NCBI GenBank assembly: GCA_012960035.1
Contig: DUBZ01000001.1
Coordinates: 1 to 59,357 of the forward strand
DNA length: 59,357 nt
DNA from: Myxococcales bacterium
Lineage (GTDB): Bacteria; Myxococcota_A; UBA9160; UBA4427
Reading direction: 5' to 3'
The position numbers and the translations under genes were made by a program. The notes under the pieces are model-generated. The model ran no database searches. It was given only the letters and a program-made list of their open reading frames with translations, and had not been told where the DNA came from. Shown here piece by piece: positions 46,559-55,406 of the stretch (position 1 is the stretch's first letter; the number at the start of each line of letters is the position of its first letter).

Positions 46559-46923
46559 TGAAAGAAGGCAATGCGAGTACGTTTTCGGCTGTAGGCCTTA
46601 CGATTTTGGGGACGACATGTTGTGCGCTTCCCTTGACGTTGGTGGCACTGGGTGCGGGCGGTGCGGTCGCCTCGATGGCATCGACTCTCCCCTGGCTCGT
46701 CGCAATGTCGCAGTACAAGGGGCTGACTTTCGCCTTTACCGCAAGCTCGCTTGGTTACGCGTGGTGGCGGCTAAGCGTGGTGTCCCAGTGCGACATCGCA
46801 GAGGCTGCGAGGCTGCGGCGGCAGAAATGGATCTTGCGGGGGGCGACAGGACTGTTCGGGCTGTCGCTCTTCGCCGCATATGCATTGCTGCCGATCGTGA
46901 TGTGGCTCGACGGAGCGTCGTAG
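46558..46923 (+). CDS. MerT-like mercuric/soft-metal transport protein
   Basis: A 121-residue inner-membrane protein with three to four helices. The first helix is LTILGTTCCALPLTLVALGAGGA with adjacent C21-C22, the paired-Cys hallmark of MerT (usually S-C-C-x-(A/G)-P-L). A loop (SVVSQCDIAEAARLRRQKW) between helices carries another Cys, as in MerT's second pair, here single. Its ATG overlaps the preceding stop by one base. Together with the HMA protein it forms a MerP/MerT-like pair without merA or merR. Mercury import is the family role; copper or another soft metal is possible. Confidence 0.8.
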   Translation: MKEGNASTFSAVGLTILGTTCCALPLTLVALGAGGAVASMASTLPWLVAMSQYKGLTFAFTASSLGYAWWRLSVVSQCDIAEAARLRRQKWILRGATGLFGLSLFAAYALLPIVMWLDGAS

Positions 46924-47005
46924 TCGTTCCGTGCTTTGCGACAAGGCCCGCGCGCCTGAGGCCGTCTAGATATAACAAGGCGGTTTGGTGTCGGTTTTGC
47001 GTCGC

Positions 47006-47365
47006 TCACACCTTTCCTGTCGGGTCACGGAGACGCTCGAGGCGGTCGTGCATGATGTAGCGCGAGAAGTCGTCGAGCACGCTTGATAGGGAATACCAGC
47101 CCCAGCCGATGATGCGGAAGTACGAGAACTCCGTCTGCCACATCTCGTGCACCCGGGCCGGCCGAGGGCCGGCATCAAGTCGACAAACGCTTGTGTCCAA
47201 CGACAGGATCAATGACAGATATAGGATGCGTACGGTCGACGGGTCCATCGCGATGCCACGGCGACTGAGGAACATGACCGCGATGGCGTAGTTTTGCCCG
47301 GTATTTTTCGCGATCTTCTTTGCGGGCGCAGACTCGCAGGAGTGTTGCACCCTAGTGGGGCACAC
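47006..47365 (-). pseudogene. Decayed IS3-type transposase fragment
   Basis: Within this frame, residues at about 47054-47158 read MWQTEFSYFRIIGWGWYSLS then SVLDDFSRYI, clearly matching the DDE integrase core of IS3/IS481-like transposases (usual form WQTDFTY). The first catalytic Asp is Glu, the sequence breaks off directly after SRYI, and no N-terminal HTH or third catalytic Glu follows. No terminal repeats were found nearby. This is a relic of an insertion sequence lying between the metal module and the glycosyltransferase gene. Confidence 0.8.
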
Positions 47366-47690
47366 TGGTGACGAGGACCGCGAACGGGAGTAGGTTCAAA
47401 CATCCGCGCATCTGCGTCTGCGCGGATGTGCCGTTGGGCGTGGCGAAAGAAAGGCTTGGGTTGGCTGTCGTCACGACATTCGATGATAAAGGAGACCCTG
47501 ACGCCGTGCATGTGCGAGCGAGTCTGCAATTGAAGAGACACTTCCACAGGGGGCGCTGTCGTGCTCTCGTTCAGGTAAACCGCGTTTGCAGTCTGGGTGC
47601 AGAGGGGCGTCGATTCGGTCGACGCTGGTACGTCACGTGAACCGCCTACGAACAGTCTTAAGCTTTGGGGGTATCGCCGAGCCCGATCGC

Positions 47691-49085
47691 ATGACGTTCG
47701 GTTTGCTCGTCTTTGCATTGTTCGCGGTCGCGTGGTCCCACATCCTTTATGCGATCGGGACGCCAAGCCTTTGGATCGACGAAGCGGTGAGTTGGCAGAG
47801 TGCATCGGGGTCCTGGGAACAGCTCTATCAAGCTGCGAGGTTCGGCCAGGACTGCGGTGGAATTGTCTACTCCGTGTTTCTGAAGGTCTGGGTTCATGTT
47901 TTTGGCGCGAGCGAAGTGAGTCTGCGTCTTCCGTCGGCCTTCATGGTGCTCATCTTCGTTGGCCTGATGGTTCGCGTCGGACAGATCCTTTGGGGGCGTC
48001 GAGCAGCGTTGTACGTAGGACTGATCGCGTGTTTCAATACGCAGACGTTGATCTATGCACGCGAGGCACGCGCGTATTCTTTTCTATTGGTCTTCACCGC
48101 GCTGGCCTTGCTTGGGGTCGCGACATACTGGAAGGGCAATCGCCGATTGGGGGTAGGGCTGCTCTGGTTTTCATGCCCCCTGATCGTGTTGACTCATGTA
48201 TTTGGTTTCTTCGTTGTGGCGGGGCTCGCCGTTGCCCAAGCGCTCGTATGGTTCTCGAGCGTTGGCCCCGACCGAAAATGGCGCAATGGGATTTGCGCAC
48301 TATCGCCGATGCTGGTCGGGTTGTTGGTTTCGCTTGCTTGGTCGTCACTGATGCAATCACGAATCGAGCTCATCATGGAAAGCTTCTGGACGACCGATGC
48401 CGCCATCGGGTCGTTGCTTTCGAACTATCGCGTTGTTCTCAACGAGTGGTGCATTCTGGTTGCCGGCGCCACATGTCTTGCATGGGTGCAACCAAATGGT
48501 GAGCGTCGCATTCAGGCAGTGGCAATTGTTGCAGTGGCGCTTTGTGTGACGGCGGGGCCTGGTGTTGTGTCCCTCATGAGTCAGGGACAACATCACTTTG
48601 TCTTTTCGCGGTACCTGCTGCCCATCGTGCCATGTGCGGCCTTGGCAGGAGGCTTTGCGTTGAGTCGACTCGGTTGGGTTCCCGGGGTCGCAGCCGCGCT
48701 GTTCGTCTTGTGGGTGCCGCTTGTGAGTCCCCCGCCACACCTATACGTTTCGGCTGCGCACTATGGTCACGACATTCGCAGTGCAAGTCAGTTTCTGTTG
48801 AAGCAAGCTAAGCCCGCAGACGATGTTGCCTTGGTGCCCGCGTGGAACGATCTCACTTTTCGGTACTACGGTTTCGCCGTTCCGAAGGTCGTGAAGGGGG
48901 AACGCTCGCCCTTCGATGCTTGGGTAGCCGGTCAACATACGAAGCGTCTTTGGATCGTTGATTTCGGTCGCGCACTCGCCCGAGGTCCGCATGCGAAACG
49001 TCTGTCTGCTTGCAAGAAGCAACGACTCTATGGGATTGATTTCTTCTTATGTGCCCCGGAGCCCACAAGCCGAGAGAAGATGTAA
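47691..49085 (+). CDS. GT39-like polytopic glycosyltransferase
   Basis: About 464 residues with roughly 11 membrane helices. The first periplasmic loop carries LWIDEAVSW, the D-E acidic motif of GT39/ArnT-type (GT-C) enzymes, followed by SLRLPSAF and YAREARAYS, which are also conserved. Late in the chain RYLLPIVPCAALAGG and a soluble C-terminal segment are seen. The likely role is transfer of a sugar from a polyprenyl-phosphate donor to lipid or glycan outside the membrane. The start could also be GTG 47637. It follows an IS relic and stands alone, with a ~470-bp empty gap after it. Confidence 0.85.
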   Translation: MTFGLLVFALFAVAWSHILYAIGTPSLWIDEAVSWQSASGSWEQLYQAARFGQDCGGIVYSVFLKVWVHVFGASEVSLRLPSAFMVLIFVGLMVRVGQILWGRRAALYVGLIACFNTQTLIYAREARAYSFLLVFTALALLGVATYWKGNRRLGVGLLWFSCPLIVLTHVFGFFVVAGLAVAQALVWFSSVGPDRKWRNGICALSPMLVGLLVSLAWSSLMQSRIELIMESFWTTDAAIGSLLSNYRVVLNEWCILVAGATCLAWVQPNGERRIQAVAIVAVALCVTAGPGVVSLMSQGQHHFVFSRYLLPIVPCAALAGGFALSRLGWVPGVAAALFVLWVPLVSPPPHLYVSAAHYGHDIRSASQFLLKQAKPADDVALVPAWNDLTFRYYGFAVPKVVKGERSPFDAWVAGQHTKRLWIVDFGRALARGPHAKRLSACKKQRLYGIDFFLCAPEPTSREKM

Positions 49086-49559
49086 CGGGTGTGGGGGGTC
49101 GTTCGTAGCGGTGGTGTTATTCGACACAGGGTTCATGCAGGACACTGAACCGGCGCGTGCGACTCACCACGGGTTGCCGACTTAAGTTCCGTATCCGCGT
49201 CCCAAAACCAGGTAAGCGCAGTATTGGGGTCGGGTTTCGCGCGACCATGCAACTCGTGTTTTCGTCCTTGGTGTTAGTCGTTTTGGTTCGATGGCACGAG
49301 ATAGGCAACCCCCGCTACGAACCTGTCGATTGTCAATGAAGAACACCGACGCGTCGCGAGATCGCCGCATAGACAAGTGAGCACATTCATGTGTGACTCA
49401 TCATTGACGTATCGAAAGGAAATTCGATCGGTCAGTGTTGATAGAGGAGCGGTCCCCCGCTTAGAGGCTTTTGGACGATGGCTGCAAGCTTCAGTATGCC
49501 CAGACCGGTGATTGCTGCGAACGTGCGGTCGGTCGGCCACAAGTCCGCCCCCCATCCCG
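49086..49559. other. Intergenic stretch, nothing recognised
   Basis: About 470 bp between the convergent glycosyltransferase and SDR genes. Short frames here have unnatural composition and no domain features. No hairpin or repeat stands out. Confidence 0.4.
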
Positions 49560-50387
49560 TTATCGCCCGGCGACTTGTCCGCCATCGACACTGTAGATTT
49601 GCCCCGTGATCCAGGCCCCCTGATCACTACACAGAAAGACCGTCATGTACGCGATCTCTTCGCCTGTTCCGGCGCGGCCGAGTGGGATGTAGTCCTGAAC
49701 AACGCGGTCCCACATTTCGCCGCGCATGTCGTCGAGGCGAGACGTGTCGATGATGCCGGGGCAGATCGCGTTCACGCGGATGTTGTCCTTGCCAACCTCA
49801 CCCGACATGCATGCGGTGAGTGCATGCAGACCCGCCTTACTCGCCGCATAGGCAGCGTTCTCCGGAGGCAGCATCTTGCCGCCAATAGACGAGATGTTGA
49901 CGATGCCTCCGCCTTCACCTTGTTCGATCATCTTGCGCGCGAAGGCGCGACTCATAAGGAAGCTGCCGTTCAGATTGACATCAATGACGCGCCGCCAAAC
50001 GTCGGGTTCCACGTCGACGATCGGTCGACGGTCTTCGCCGCGGGCCGCACCCGCATTATTGACGACGAAGTCGATGCGTCCGTGTTCTTTGATCACTTGG
50101 TGAACGAGTGCGTCAACGGAACGGTCGTCCGATACATCGCTCACAACGGCGGTGGCTTTGCGACCCAAGGCCCGAATTTCGTCGGCCACCGATTCGATAT
50201 CGCGCCACCCGGCCGCCTTCTCGTCGTCGGGATACCGATCCGGAGATCGACCCGTGCCCGTCACCACGACATCGCAGCCCGCCCGGGCGAGTTCGACGGC
50301 GATCGGTCGCCCGATGCTCCGCATTCGTCCTGCCCCCGTAACGACTGCCACCTTTCCGTCCAAGCCAGTCAGTTCCAAGCTGCTCAC
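49560..50387 (-). CDS. Short-chain dehydrogenase/reductase
   Basis: A 275-residue classical SDR. Cofactor motif VVTGAGRMRSIG carries a two-residue insertion as in some KR-type enzymes, then VVSDVSDD (Asp), VNNAGAARG, the catalytic Ser in NISSIGG, YAASK and the C-terminal VNAICPGIIDT. The start is GTG 50387 with GGAAG upstream. NAD(P)-dependent oxidation of alcohols is expected; the residue pattern does not fix the substrate. Its start is 45 bp downstream of the sulfatase-fold gene on the same strand. Confidence 0.94.
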   Translation of the reverse strand: MSSLELTGLDGKVAVVTGAGRMRSIGRPIAVELARAGCDVVVTGTGRSPDRYPDDEKAAGWRDIESVADEIRALGRKATAVVSDVSDDRSVDALVHQVIKEHGRIDFVVNNAGAARGEDRRPIVDVEPDVWRRVIDVNLNGSFLMSRAFARKMIEQGEGGGIVNISSIGGKMLPPENAAYAASKAGLHALTACMSGEVGKDNIRVNAICPGIIDTSRLDDMRGEMWDRVVQDYIPLGRAGTGEEIAYMTVFLCSDQGAWITGQIYSVDGGQVAGR

Positions 50388-50431
50388 GTTCGCGACTTCC
50401 TTTTATTTGTGTTGGCCACCATGCGGCGGTC

Positions 50432-51889
50432 CTAGTCGACGTATCCCAAGGCCCGCAAATTTTCAATCGCCGCCGCGTCCGGCTCGGCCGCGGGGGCACC
50501 CGCGGGTTGGATGAGGTCTCGCTTCAGGAGTGTGTCCGAACGCCAAGCCTGAAGCTCCCCGACCAATTGCTGACAGGTCTCGCGTTCTTTCTTGCAGACG
50601 TTGTGTCGCTCGTTGGGGTCGTCCCAAAGGTCATAGAGCTGCATCGGGGCGTTCCGACTTCGGATCAACTTCCACCGTTCGGTCCGCATCGCGAGCCCCG
50701 CGGTCTCGTGGTTCGATTCTGCAAAGTACGTTCGCGCGGGAAGTTCGCCTTCGGTCCACAGTGGACGCAGGCTTCGTCCTTGGGCGACGGGCAATGCCGG
50801 GATACCGACGAGATCTAGCAACGTGGGCAATACATCGATCAAACCGACGACCTGATCGACTATGACCTTACGCCCTTCACCGGGGATCCGCATCATAAGC
50901 GGCACTCGAAGCAATTCGTCGTAGTAGCTATGACCATGATCGAGTCCGCCATGGTCCCAGAACTCTTCGCCGTGGTCCGAAGTCACGATGACGATCGTCT
51001 CGTCGAGCAAACCGCGTTCCCGCAACGACGTCAGAAGTAGGCCGAGCCAACGGTCTGTATAACCGATACCACGATCATAGAGCTCGACGAGACGTTTCTT
51101 GCTGCTGCGGCTCACTTCCATCTTGGCTTCGGCAAGGTTCTGGATGTTGTCAATACTTCCGCTCACGTCCCCGCGATACGACGGGGCTCGATCGTGATCT
51201 AGATAGAGCGCCTGTTCTTCTTTTGCTGCATCGAGCACGCGTGCGCGTTCATCAGGGCCTAGTTGTTTCAGCTGACGCTGCGTCGGGGGCATCGGCTGAT
51301 ACGGCGAGTGCACTTCGATCGTGTGCAAGTATATGAAGAATGAATCCGGCTTTCGTTCATCCAGCCAAGCAAGCGCCTGCTCGGCGCCGAACCGCACCCC
51401 ATAGGCTTGATTCTCTTCAAAGCGATCGAACCCTTGCTTGAAACCGTAGATCGAAGTCGGATAGGCCCCACGGACAAACCCAGCCGTCGCGAAGCCATGG
51501 TCTCGCAAGATCTCAGGGAGCGTCGTGAGTGCGTCAGCAAGCTTCACTGTCGGAGTGAAGTCGGGCTGGTGCGACGTGAAGGCCGATTTACTTAGGCGCG
51601 AAGCACCGTGGACTGTGGGGTAGAGCGACGTAAAGAGCGTCGCAACCGAGGGCAATGTCCACGGGGCGGGCGCCATCGCATTTCGAAAGAGAACCGACTC
51701 TTCGGCGAACGCATCAAGGTTCGGGGAAGTGTTGTGCGCATAGCCGTAGGCTCCAAGATGATCGGCGCGAAGCGTGTCGATGTTGATCAGCAGGATGCCG
51801 CGAGGCGGGTCGGGCTGGCACCCGGGCAGGGCGAGCACCGAAATCAGCAGCAGCGAACGCGCTGCACGTTGGGCAGAACAGACGATCAT
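50432..51889 (-). CDS. Sulfatase-fold lipoprotein without CxPxR
   Basis: A 485-residue alkaline-phosphatase-superfamily hydrolase with a lipobox (LPGC, about residue 24). Metal-binding motifs are LINIDTLRADHLG and VTSDHGEEFWDHGG. The usual Cys/Ser of the C/S-x-P-x-R formylglycine motif is replaced: the chain reads APWTLPSVATLF, with Thr where Cys should be and Val for Arg, so a Thr nucleophile is likely. Similar proteins are annotated as sulfatases but may be phosphoester transferases or arylsulfatase-like hydrolases with other chemistry. It precedes the SDR gene. Confidence 0.85.
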   Translation of the reverse strand: MIVCSAQRAARSLLLISVLALPGCQPDPPRGILLINIDTLRADHLGAYGYAHNTSPNLDAFAEESVLFRNAMAPAPWTLPSVATLFTSLYPTVHGASRLSKSAFTSHQPDFTPTVKLADALTTLPEILRDHGFATAGFVRGAYPTSIYGFKQGFDRFEENQAYGVRFGAEQALAWLDERKPDSFFIYLHTIEVHSPYQPMPPTQRQLKQLGPDERARVLDAAKEEQALYLDHDRAPSYRGDVSGSIDNIQNLAEAKMEVSRSSKKRLVELYDRGIGYTDRWLGLLLTSLRERGLLDETIVIVTSDHGEEFWDHGGLDHGHSYYDELLRVPLMMRIPGEGRKVIVDQVVGLIDVLPTLLDLVGIPALPVAQGRSLRPLWTEGELPARTYFAESNHETAGLAMRTERWKLIRSRNAPMQLYDLWDDPNERHNVCKKERETCQQLVGELQAWRSDTLLKRDLIQPAGAPAAEPDAAAIENLRALGYVD

Positions 51890-51946
51890 CTTCGCATCGT
51901 AGCGAGTACCTGCAGATCAGCGAACTACCCGTTTGACTTATTCGTC

Positions 51947-52249
51947 CTATTGAGTGCGGTTCGTCTTCTGGTCGAGCACAAAGCGTCGGTCAACGACTCT
52001 CCGTAGGTCCGGGTTGTCGCCTTCAACGGACTCGACATGAAGCCAATGCGTCGTCGCAAACCGGTCCGCGAGAAGGCCGGAAGGCGCTTCCGAAACATCC
52101 AGTCGATACGGCTGCGATAAGGACTCGGAAATAGAGATGACCGGTCGCTCTCCTTTGGACTCCGAACGTCGCTGACCCGGTCGTATATTGGGCGCTCGTT
52201 CAGGATCGAACAGCAGGGAACCGGCGTGAATGACAATCAGCCCTGTCAT
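51947..52249 (-). CDS. Possible small hypothetical protein
   Basis: A 100-residue soluble frame with natural composition (GLIVIHAGSLLFDPERAPNI, later HWLHVESVEGDNP...LRRVVDRRFVLD) and a GGCGGA site before ATG 52249. It lies 43 bp after the polytopic membrane protein on the same strand and reads like a C-terminal soluble domain of such proteins. It may be a separate subunit or a frame-split end. No family recognised. Confidence 0.45.
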   Translation of the reverse strand: MTGLIVIHAGSLLFDPERAPNIRPGQRRSESKGERPVISISESLSQPYRLDVSEAPSGLLADRFATTHWLHVESVEGDNPDLRRVVDRRFVLDQKTNRTQ

Positions 52250-52292
52250 TCCGCCATGCGTGCGCTCCGTCGGAACTCGATTGATGCTGGAG

Positions 52293-53654
52293 TCAGAGCG
52301 TCGCGTTTGTGGTGGTCGCTGTCACTGCGGGTGTCGCTGTCGTGGGTCGAGAGAAGCGAGTGACAATTCGATCTGCGACAACAATCAAGAACGGCAGGAC
52401 TGGGATCACGAATCGTGCCTCTTCGTCCGTGCCGCCGATCGCCGACACAAAGCTCACGAATGCGGCATAGAGCGTCATCACAACTTCGGTTGCGAAGAGC
52501 GCTTGCCAATCCCGTGCAACTCGAACGAGATTCGTTACCAGCAAGAAAAGCAGCCCGACGAACAGGAATCGGCCGACCCATTGGTAGACCGTGATGAGCG
52601 GGCCACGGAGTTGGTACTGATACATATCCGTCGGGACGCTCATAAAGTGAAGCACTTTTTCGCTCAATAGTTCGGTCGCGAGCTTGGGGTTTCGAATCAC
52701 GCCTTCGAAGACGGCATGCTGTCTCGCTTGGCTGTTTCTCAGATGTACGTCGGTATCCAAGTGGGTCCAGCGCATCGCCCCACGACGAGGCTCCTCGGGT
52801 TCAAGTGCCCCGGCCAACGCGTTCGCGTCGACGACCGGCTGCCACGCCATTGCGAGGTTCGACCCCGCGTGGTTGGACCAGTTGAACTGTCCGTCGTTCA
52901 GTAGCCAGAGTTTGGTGTGCCATCCGCCGGAAAGAAGCAGGAGAGGAAGCAAGAAATAGATGAGGCGCCGTGTCAAGCGGCGGCGATTGTGAACGCGGTC
53001 GTGGATGGAGTAGTGGAACAAGTTGTACGCGATGAAGAACGGAACCACGAAGACTATGAAGGGACGCGTGAGTTCGAGGCAGGCAAGCATCGTACCGGCT
53101 ATGAACGCGGCGCAATGGGTGCGTCCAGGGGCTGCGTTTTCGCGAAAGGACGCGTCCGACGCAATGAAGTACCCCATTGCGAAGATGGCGAACCAGACGT
53201 CGTAAACCTCCGGGTTGCCAAGGGCGACTTGAGCCGTCGCTGCGACGAACAAGAAAGACAGGCTCAAACACACCAGGCGATTCACTTTGCCCACGCTCAC
53301 GAAATAGAGCGGTAGAACGAACATCAGGACGGTGGCGCCGCGATAGGCGTACCGGACCCACCAGAGAACGGTGTCGAATGCGGACTGTGAAATGACTTCG
53401 ATGGCGGACAGGAGTGGGGGTATTCCCGTCTGCAAGTCACGCAAGTACTGCAGTACGTCCGTGATCGATGTGAATTCATCGACGTGGTAGATGTTCATCC
53501 ATTGGGTCGCCGGTCGCGCTTGCATTCCACGCACCGCGAACGCACCAAATAGCAGCAGCGCCGTGACACCGAGGCGATACAAACGTTGGTCGCGGACACT
53601 AGGGGCACTGTGAAGGGCGGAGTCACGTAGTCTTGCTTCGACCTGGGGTTTCAT
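52293..53654 (-). CDS. Polytopic membrane protein, GT-C-like
   Basis: About 453 residues from ATG 53654 (GAGAGG lies 13 bases upstream; a TTG at 53750 is less likely). Around ten to eleven helices follow an N-terminal polar segment. The first periplasmic loop has IYHVDEFTSITDVLQY, acidic residues in the place of the GT-C catalytic DE motif. A Thr/Ala-rich C-terminus ends the chain. The probable role is a lipid-linked glycosyltransferase, by fold and neighbours, but no close family is certain. The adjacent 100-residue frame may be its detached end. Confidence 0.72.
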   Translation of the reverse strand: MKPQVEARLRDSALHSAPSVRDQRLYRLGVTALLLFGAFAVRGMQARPATQWMNIYHVDEFTSITDVLQYLRDLQTGIPPLLSAIEVISQSAFDTVLWWVRYAYRGATVLMFVLPLYFVSVGKVNRLVCLSLSFLFVAATAQVALGNPEVYDVWFAIFAMGYFIASDASFRENAAPGRTHCAAFIAGTMLACLELTRPFIVFVVPFFIAYNLFHYSIHDRVHNRRRLTRRLIYFLLPLLLLSGGWHTKLWLLNDGQFNWSNHAGSNLAMAWQPVVDANALAGALEPEEPRRGAMRWTHLDTDVHLRNSQARQHAVFEGVIRNPKLATELLSEKVLHFMSVPTDMYQYQLRGPLITVYQWVGRFLFVGLLFLLVTNLVRVARDWQALFATEVVMTLYAAFVSFVSAIGGTDEEARFVIPVLPFLIVVADRIVTRFSRPTTATPAVTATTTNATL

Positions 53655-53796
53655 GCTTTCGTTCTGAACCTCTCCGCTACGCCTGTGGTTGCGCGCGAGT
53701 GTACCGACTCGGGCGACCAAGTCGGCTTGAGGTGCACTCCTGGGTTGCACCTCGCCGGTCGATCATTTGCTGCCATTTCGGGTAAGGTCCCCACTC

Positions 53797-54234
53797 ATGA
53801 ATGAAGCGAACCCTGCTCCGAGCCGGCATTGGAAGATCCTGTTTGCGGCCTGGCTCTTCGTCTCCGCCGCATCACTGGGAAGCTTGTTCTTCAGTGAGGT
53901 GATGGAGCTCCCTCCCTGTTCCCTTTGCTGGGTCCAACGGGTTTTCATGTTTCCTCTGGCCATGATTCTATTGATTGGCCTTTTCCCGTTCGATGGCTCC
54001 GTCGTTAAATACGCACTGCCCCTGTCGCTAGGAGGGTTGGCTGTGGCGTTTTACCATACATTGCTTCAAGTGGGCCTCATCCCGGAAGCGGCCGCACCCT
54101 GTCGTCAGGGGGTGTCGTGTACCGATGCTCAGTTTGAACTGTTCGGGTTCTTTTCGATCCCGATGCTGTCCTTGATTGTGTTTTCTATTGTGTCCACGTT
54201 ACTCATGGCCTTGAAGAGGAGTTCGTCCCGTTGA
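53797..54234 (+). CDS. DsbB-family disulfide bond protein
   Basis: A 145-residue inner-membrane protein with four helices and the two DsbB/BdbC Cys pairs: PCSLC (C41, C44) and CRQGVSC (C102, C108), followed by a normal Q/E-rich loop. It should pass electrons from a DsbA-like partner to quinone. ATG 53797 starts the N-terminal cytosolic segment; a longer frame upstream is less likely. The next gene, a DsbA-like thioredoxin, overlaps by 4 bp, making a complete oxidative folding pair. Confidence 0.93.
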   Translation: MNEANPAPSRHWKILFAAWLFVSAASLGSLFFSEVMELPPCSLCWVQRVFMFPLAMILLIGLFPFDGSVVKYALPLSLGGLAVAFYHTLLQVGLIPEAAAPCRQGVSCTDAQFELFGFFSIPMLSLIVFSIVSTLLMALKRSSSR

Positions 54235-54887
54235 AGACGCAACACATTGCACTGCTCGGTGGGGGATTGTTGGTTCTGGTGTTCGTTATCGCGACGTCGT
54301 TGTATAACGATCAACGCGAAGTCGAAATGGGCGAGGCCGCGTCGCGTCCATCGTCGCCGCTCGAAAGGGACTACGCCCAAACCCGTGGTCCCGCCGATGC
54401 GAAGGTGGTGCTGGTCGAATTCTTCGATCCGGCATGCGAGACGTGTCGAGTTTTCTATGGCCACGTGAAAATACTTCTGGCGGAGAACCCGGACAAGGTG
54501 CGACTGGTTCTCCGGTACGCGCCGTTTCATCACGGCGCCGATCAGATGGCACTAATCCTGGAAGCCGCGCGCAAGCAAGGCAAGTATTGGGAGGCACTTG
54601 AGGTGATGTATGAGACCCAACCCCAATGGGCGAGTCACCATCGGCCACAACCCGAAAAAATCTGGGCGTTCCTCGCGGCGGGTGGCATAAACGTGGACAC
54701 GTTGCGGCGGGACATGAAAAATCCCGACTTGATGGCGATCGTCAATCAGGACATCGCCGATGCAAAGACGCTTGGGGTCAGCAAGACGCCTCAGTTTTTC
54801 GTCAATGGAAAACCGCTCATGAGCTTCGGGTATCGGCCGCTCAAGGCGATGCTAGATGCAGAGGTCGCAGCGCAGTACGGATCGTGA
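54231..54887 (+). CDS. DsbA-like membrane-anchored thioredoxin
   Basis: A 218-residue protein with one N-terminal anchor (ALLGGGLLVLVFVIATSLY) and a DsbA/BdbD thioredoxin fold. The active site is DPACETC (C69, C72) and the cis-Pro loop is GVSKTPQFFVNG. Start is TTG 54231 with GAGGAG 9 bases upstream, overlapping the DsbB stop (TTGA). It acts as a periplasmic thiol oxidase recycled by the adjacent DsbB. Such pairs often serve c-type cytochrome or secreted Cys-rich proteins, both present in this window. Confidence 0.93.
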   Translation: MKTQHIALLGGGLLVLVFVIATSLYNDQREVEMGEAASRPSSPLERDYAQTRGPADAKVVLVEFFDPACETCRVFYGHVKILLAENPDKVRLVLRYAPFHHGADQMALILEAARKQGKYWEALEVMYETQPQWASHHRPQPEKIWAFLAAGGINVDTLRRDMKNPDLMAIVNQDIADAKTLGVSKTPQFFVNGKPLMSFGYRPLKAMLDAEVAAQYGS

Positions 54888-54926
54888 GCAAGTGTGCTGC
54901 GAGGATCGCCGAGGGCGGCTACTGCC

Positions 54927-55361
54927 TCAGTTCGTGAAGTCGGCCCCGTGCATCTTGGCCATTTCTTCGAGGAACCAGGCTGGAAATTGGCCAACGAAGT
55001 TGTTCACGTCCCAGAAGTCACTCCATTTGATGATCTTGCCGTCTTTGAGTTCATGCATGGTGGCGAAACGGTGTTCAACGGTTTCACCACTCTTGAAGAT
55101 CCACTTTTCAGTGTGATCCAAGAAGACGATGTCACCGTCCGCCGCGATCCGGTGGGTCGTCTGGATCTGCTCCGTGATGTGATCCCACGCGACTGACAAA
55201 CGCTTCACGACATTTTCCGGACCGATCGCACCGGAGTCCTCAGTGGGAACGTCTTCGTAGAAGACATCCGGGTGAAGACAGCTTTTGAGCGTGTCGAAGT
55301 CGAACTGACTCAGTGCAGTCCACATCTTTTCGACGGTGGCCTTGTTCTCTTCACGCGACAT
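54927..55361 (-). CDS. SnoaL-like/NTF2-fold protein
   Basis: A 144-residue small protein read from ATG 55361. It has the NTF2-like cone fold pattern: DFDTLKSCLHPDVFYEDVP, IQTTHRIAADGDIVFLDHTEKW, HRFATMHELKDGKIIKWSDFWD. This matches SnoaL-like and limonene-epoxide-hydrolase-like proteins, which act as hydrolases, isomerases or ligand-binding proteins in steroid and polyketide pathways. It is convergent with the DsbA gene. The substrate is unknown. Confidence 0.85.
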   Translation of the reverse strand: MSREENKATVEKMWTALSQFDFDTLKSCLHPDVFYEDVPTEDSGAIGPENVVKRLSVAWDHITEQIQTTHRIAADGDIVFLDHTEKWIFKSGETVEHRFATMHELKDGKIIKWSDFWDVNNFVGQFPAWFLEEMAKMHGADFTN

Positions 55362-55406
55362 TTCTTGGAATTCTCCTGAAAAACGTGGTGAGCACTGCGC
55401 CATCAA

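Noticed and set aside
47597..48502. 301-codon plus-strand frame
   Set aside because: Shadow of the GT39-like gene with Arg/Cys-rich composition.
49512..50435. 307-codon plus-strand frame
   Set aside because: Antisense of the SDR gene, which has all catalytic motifs.
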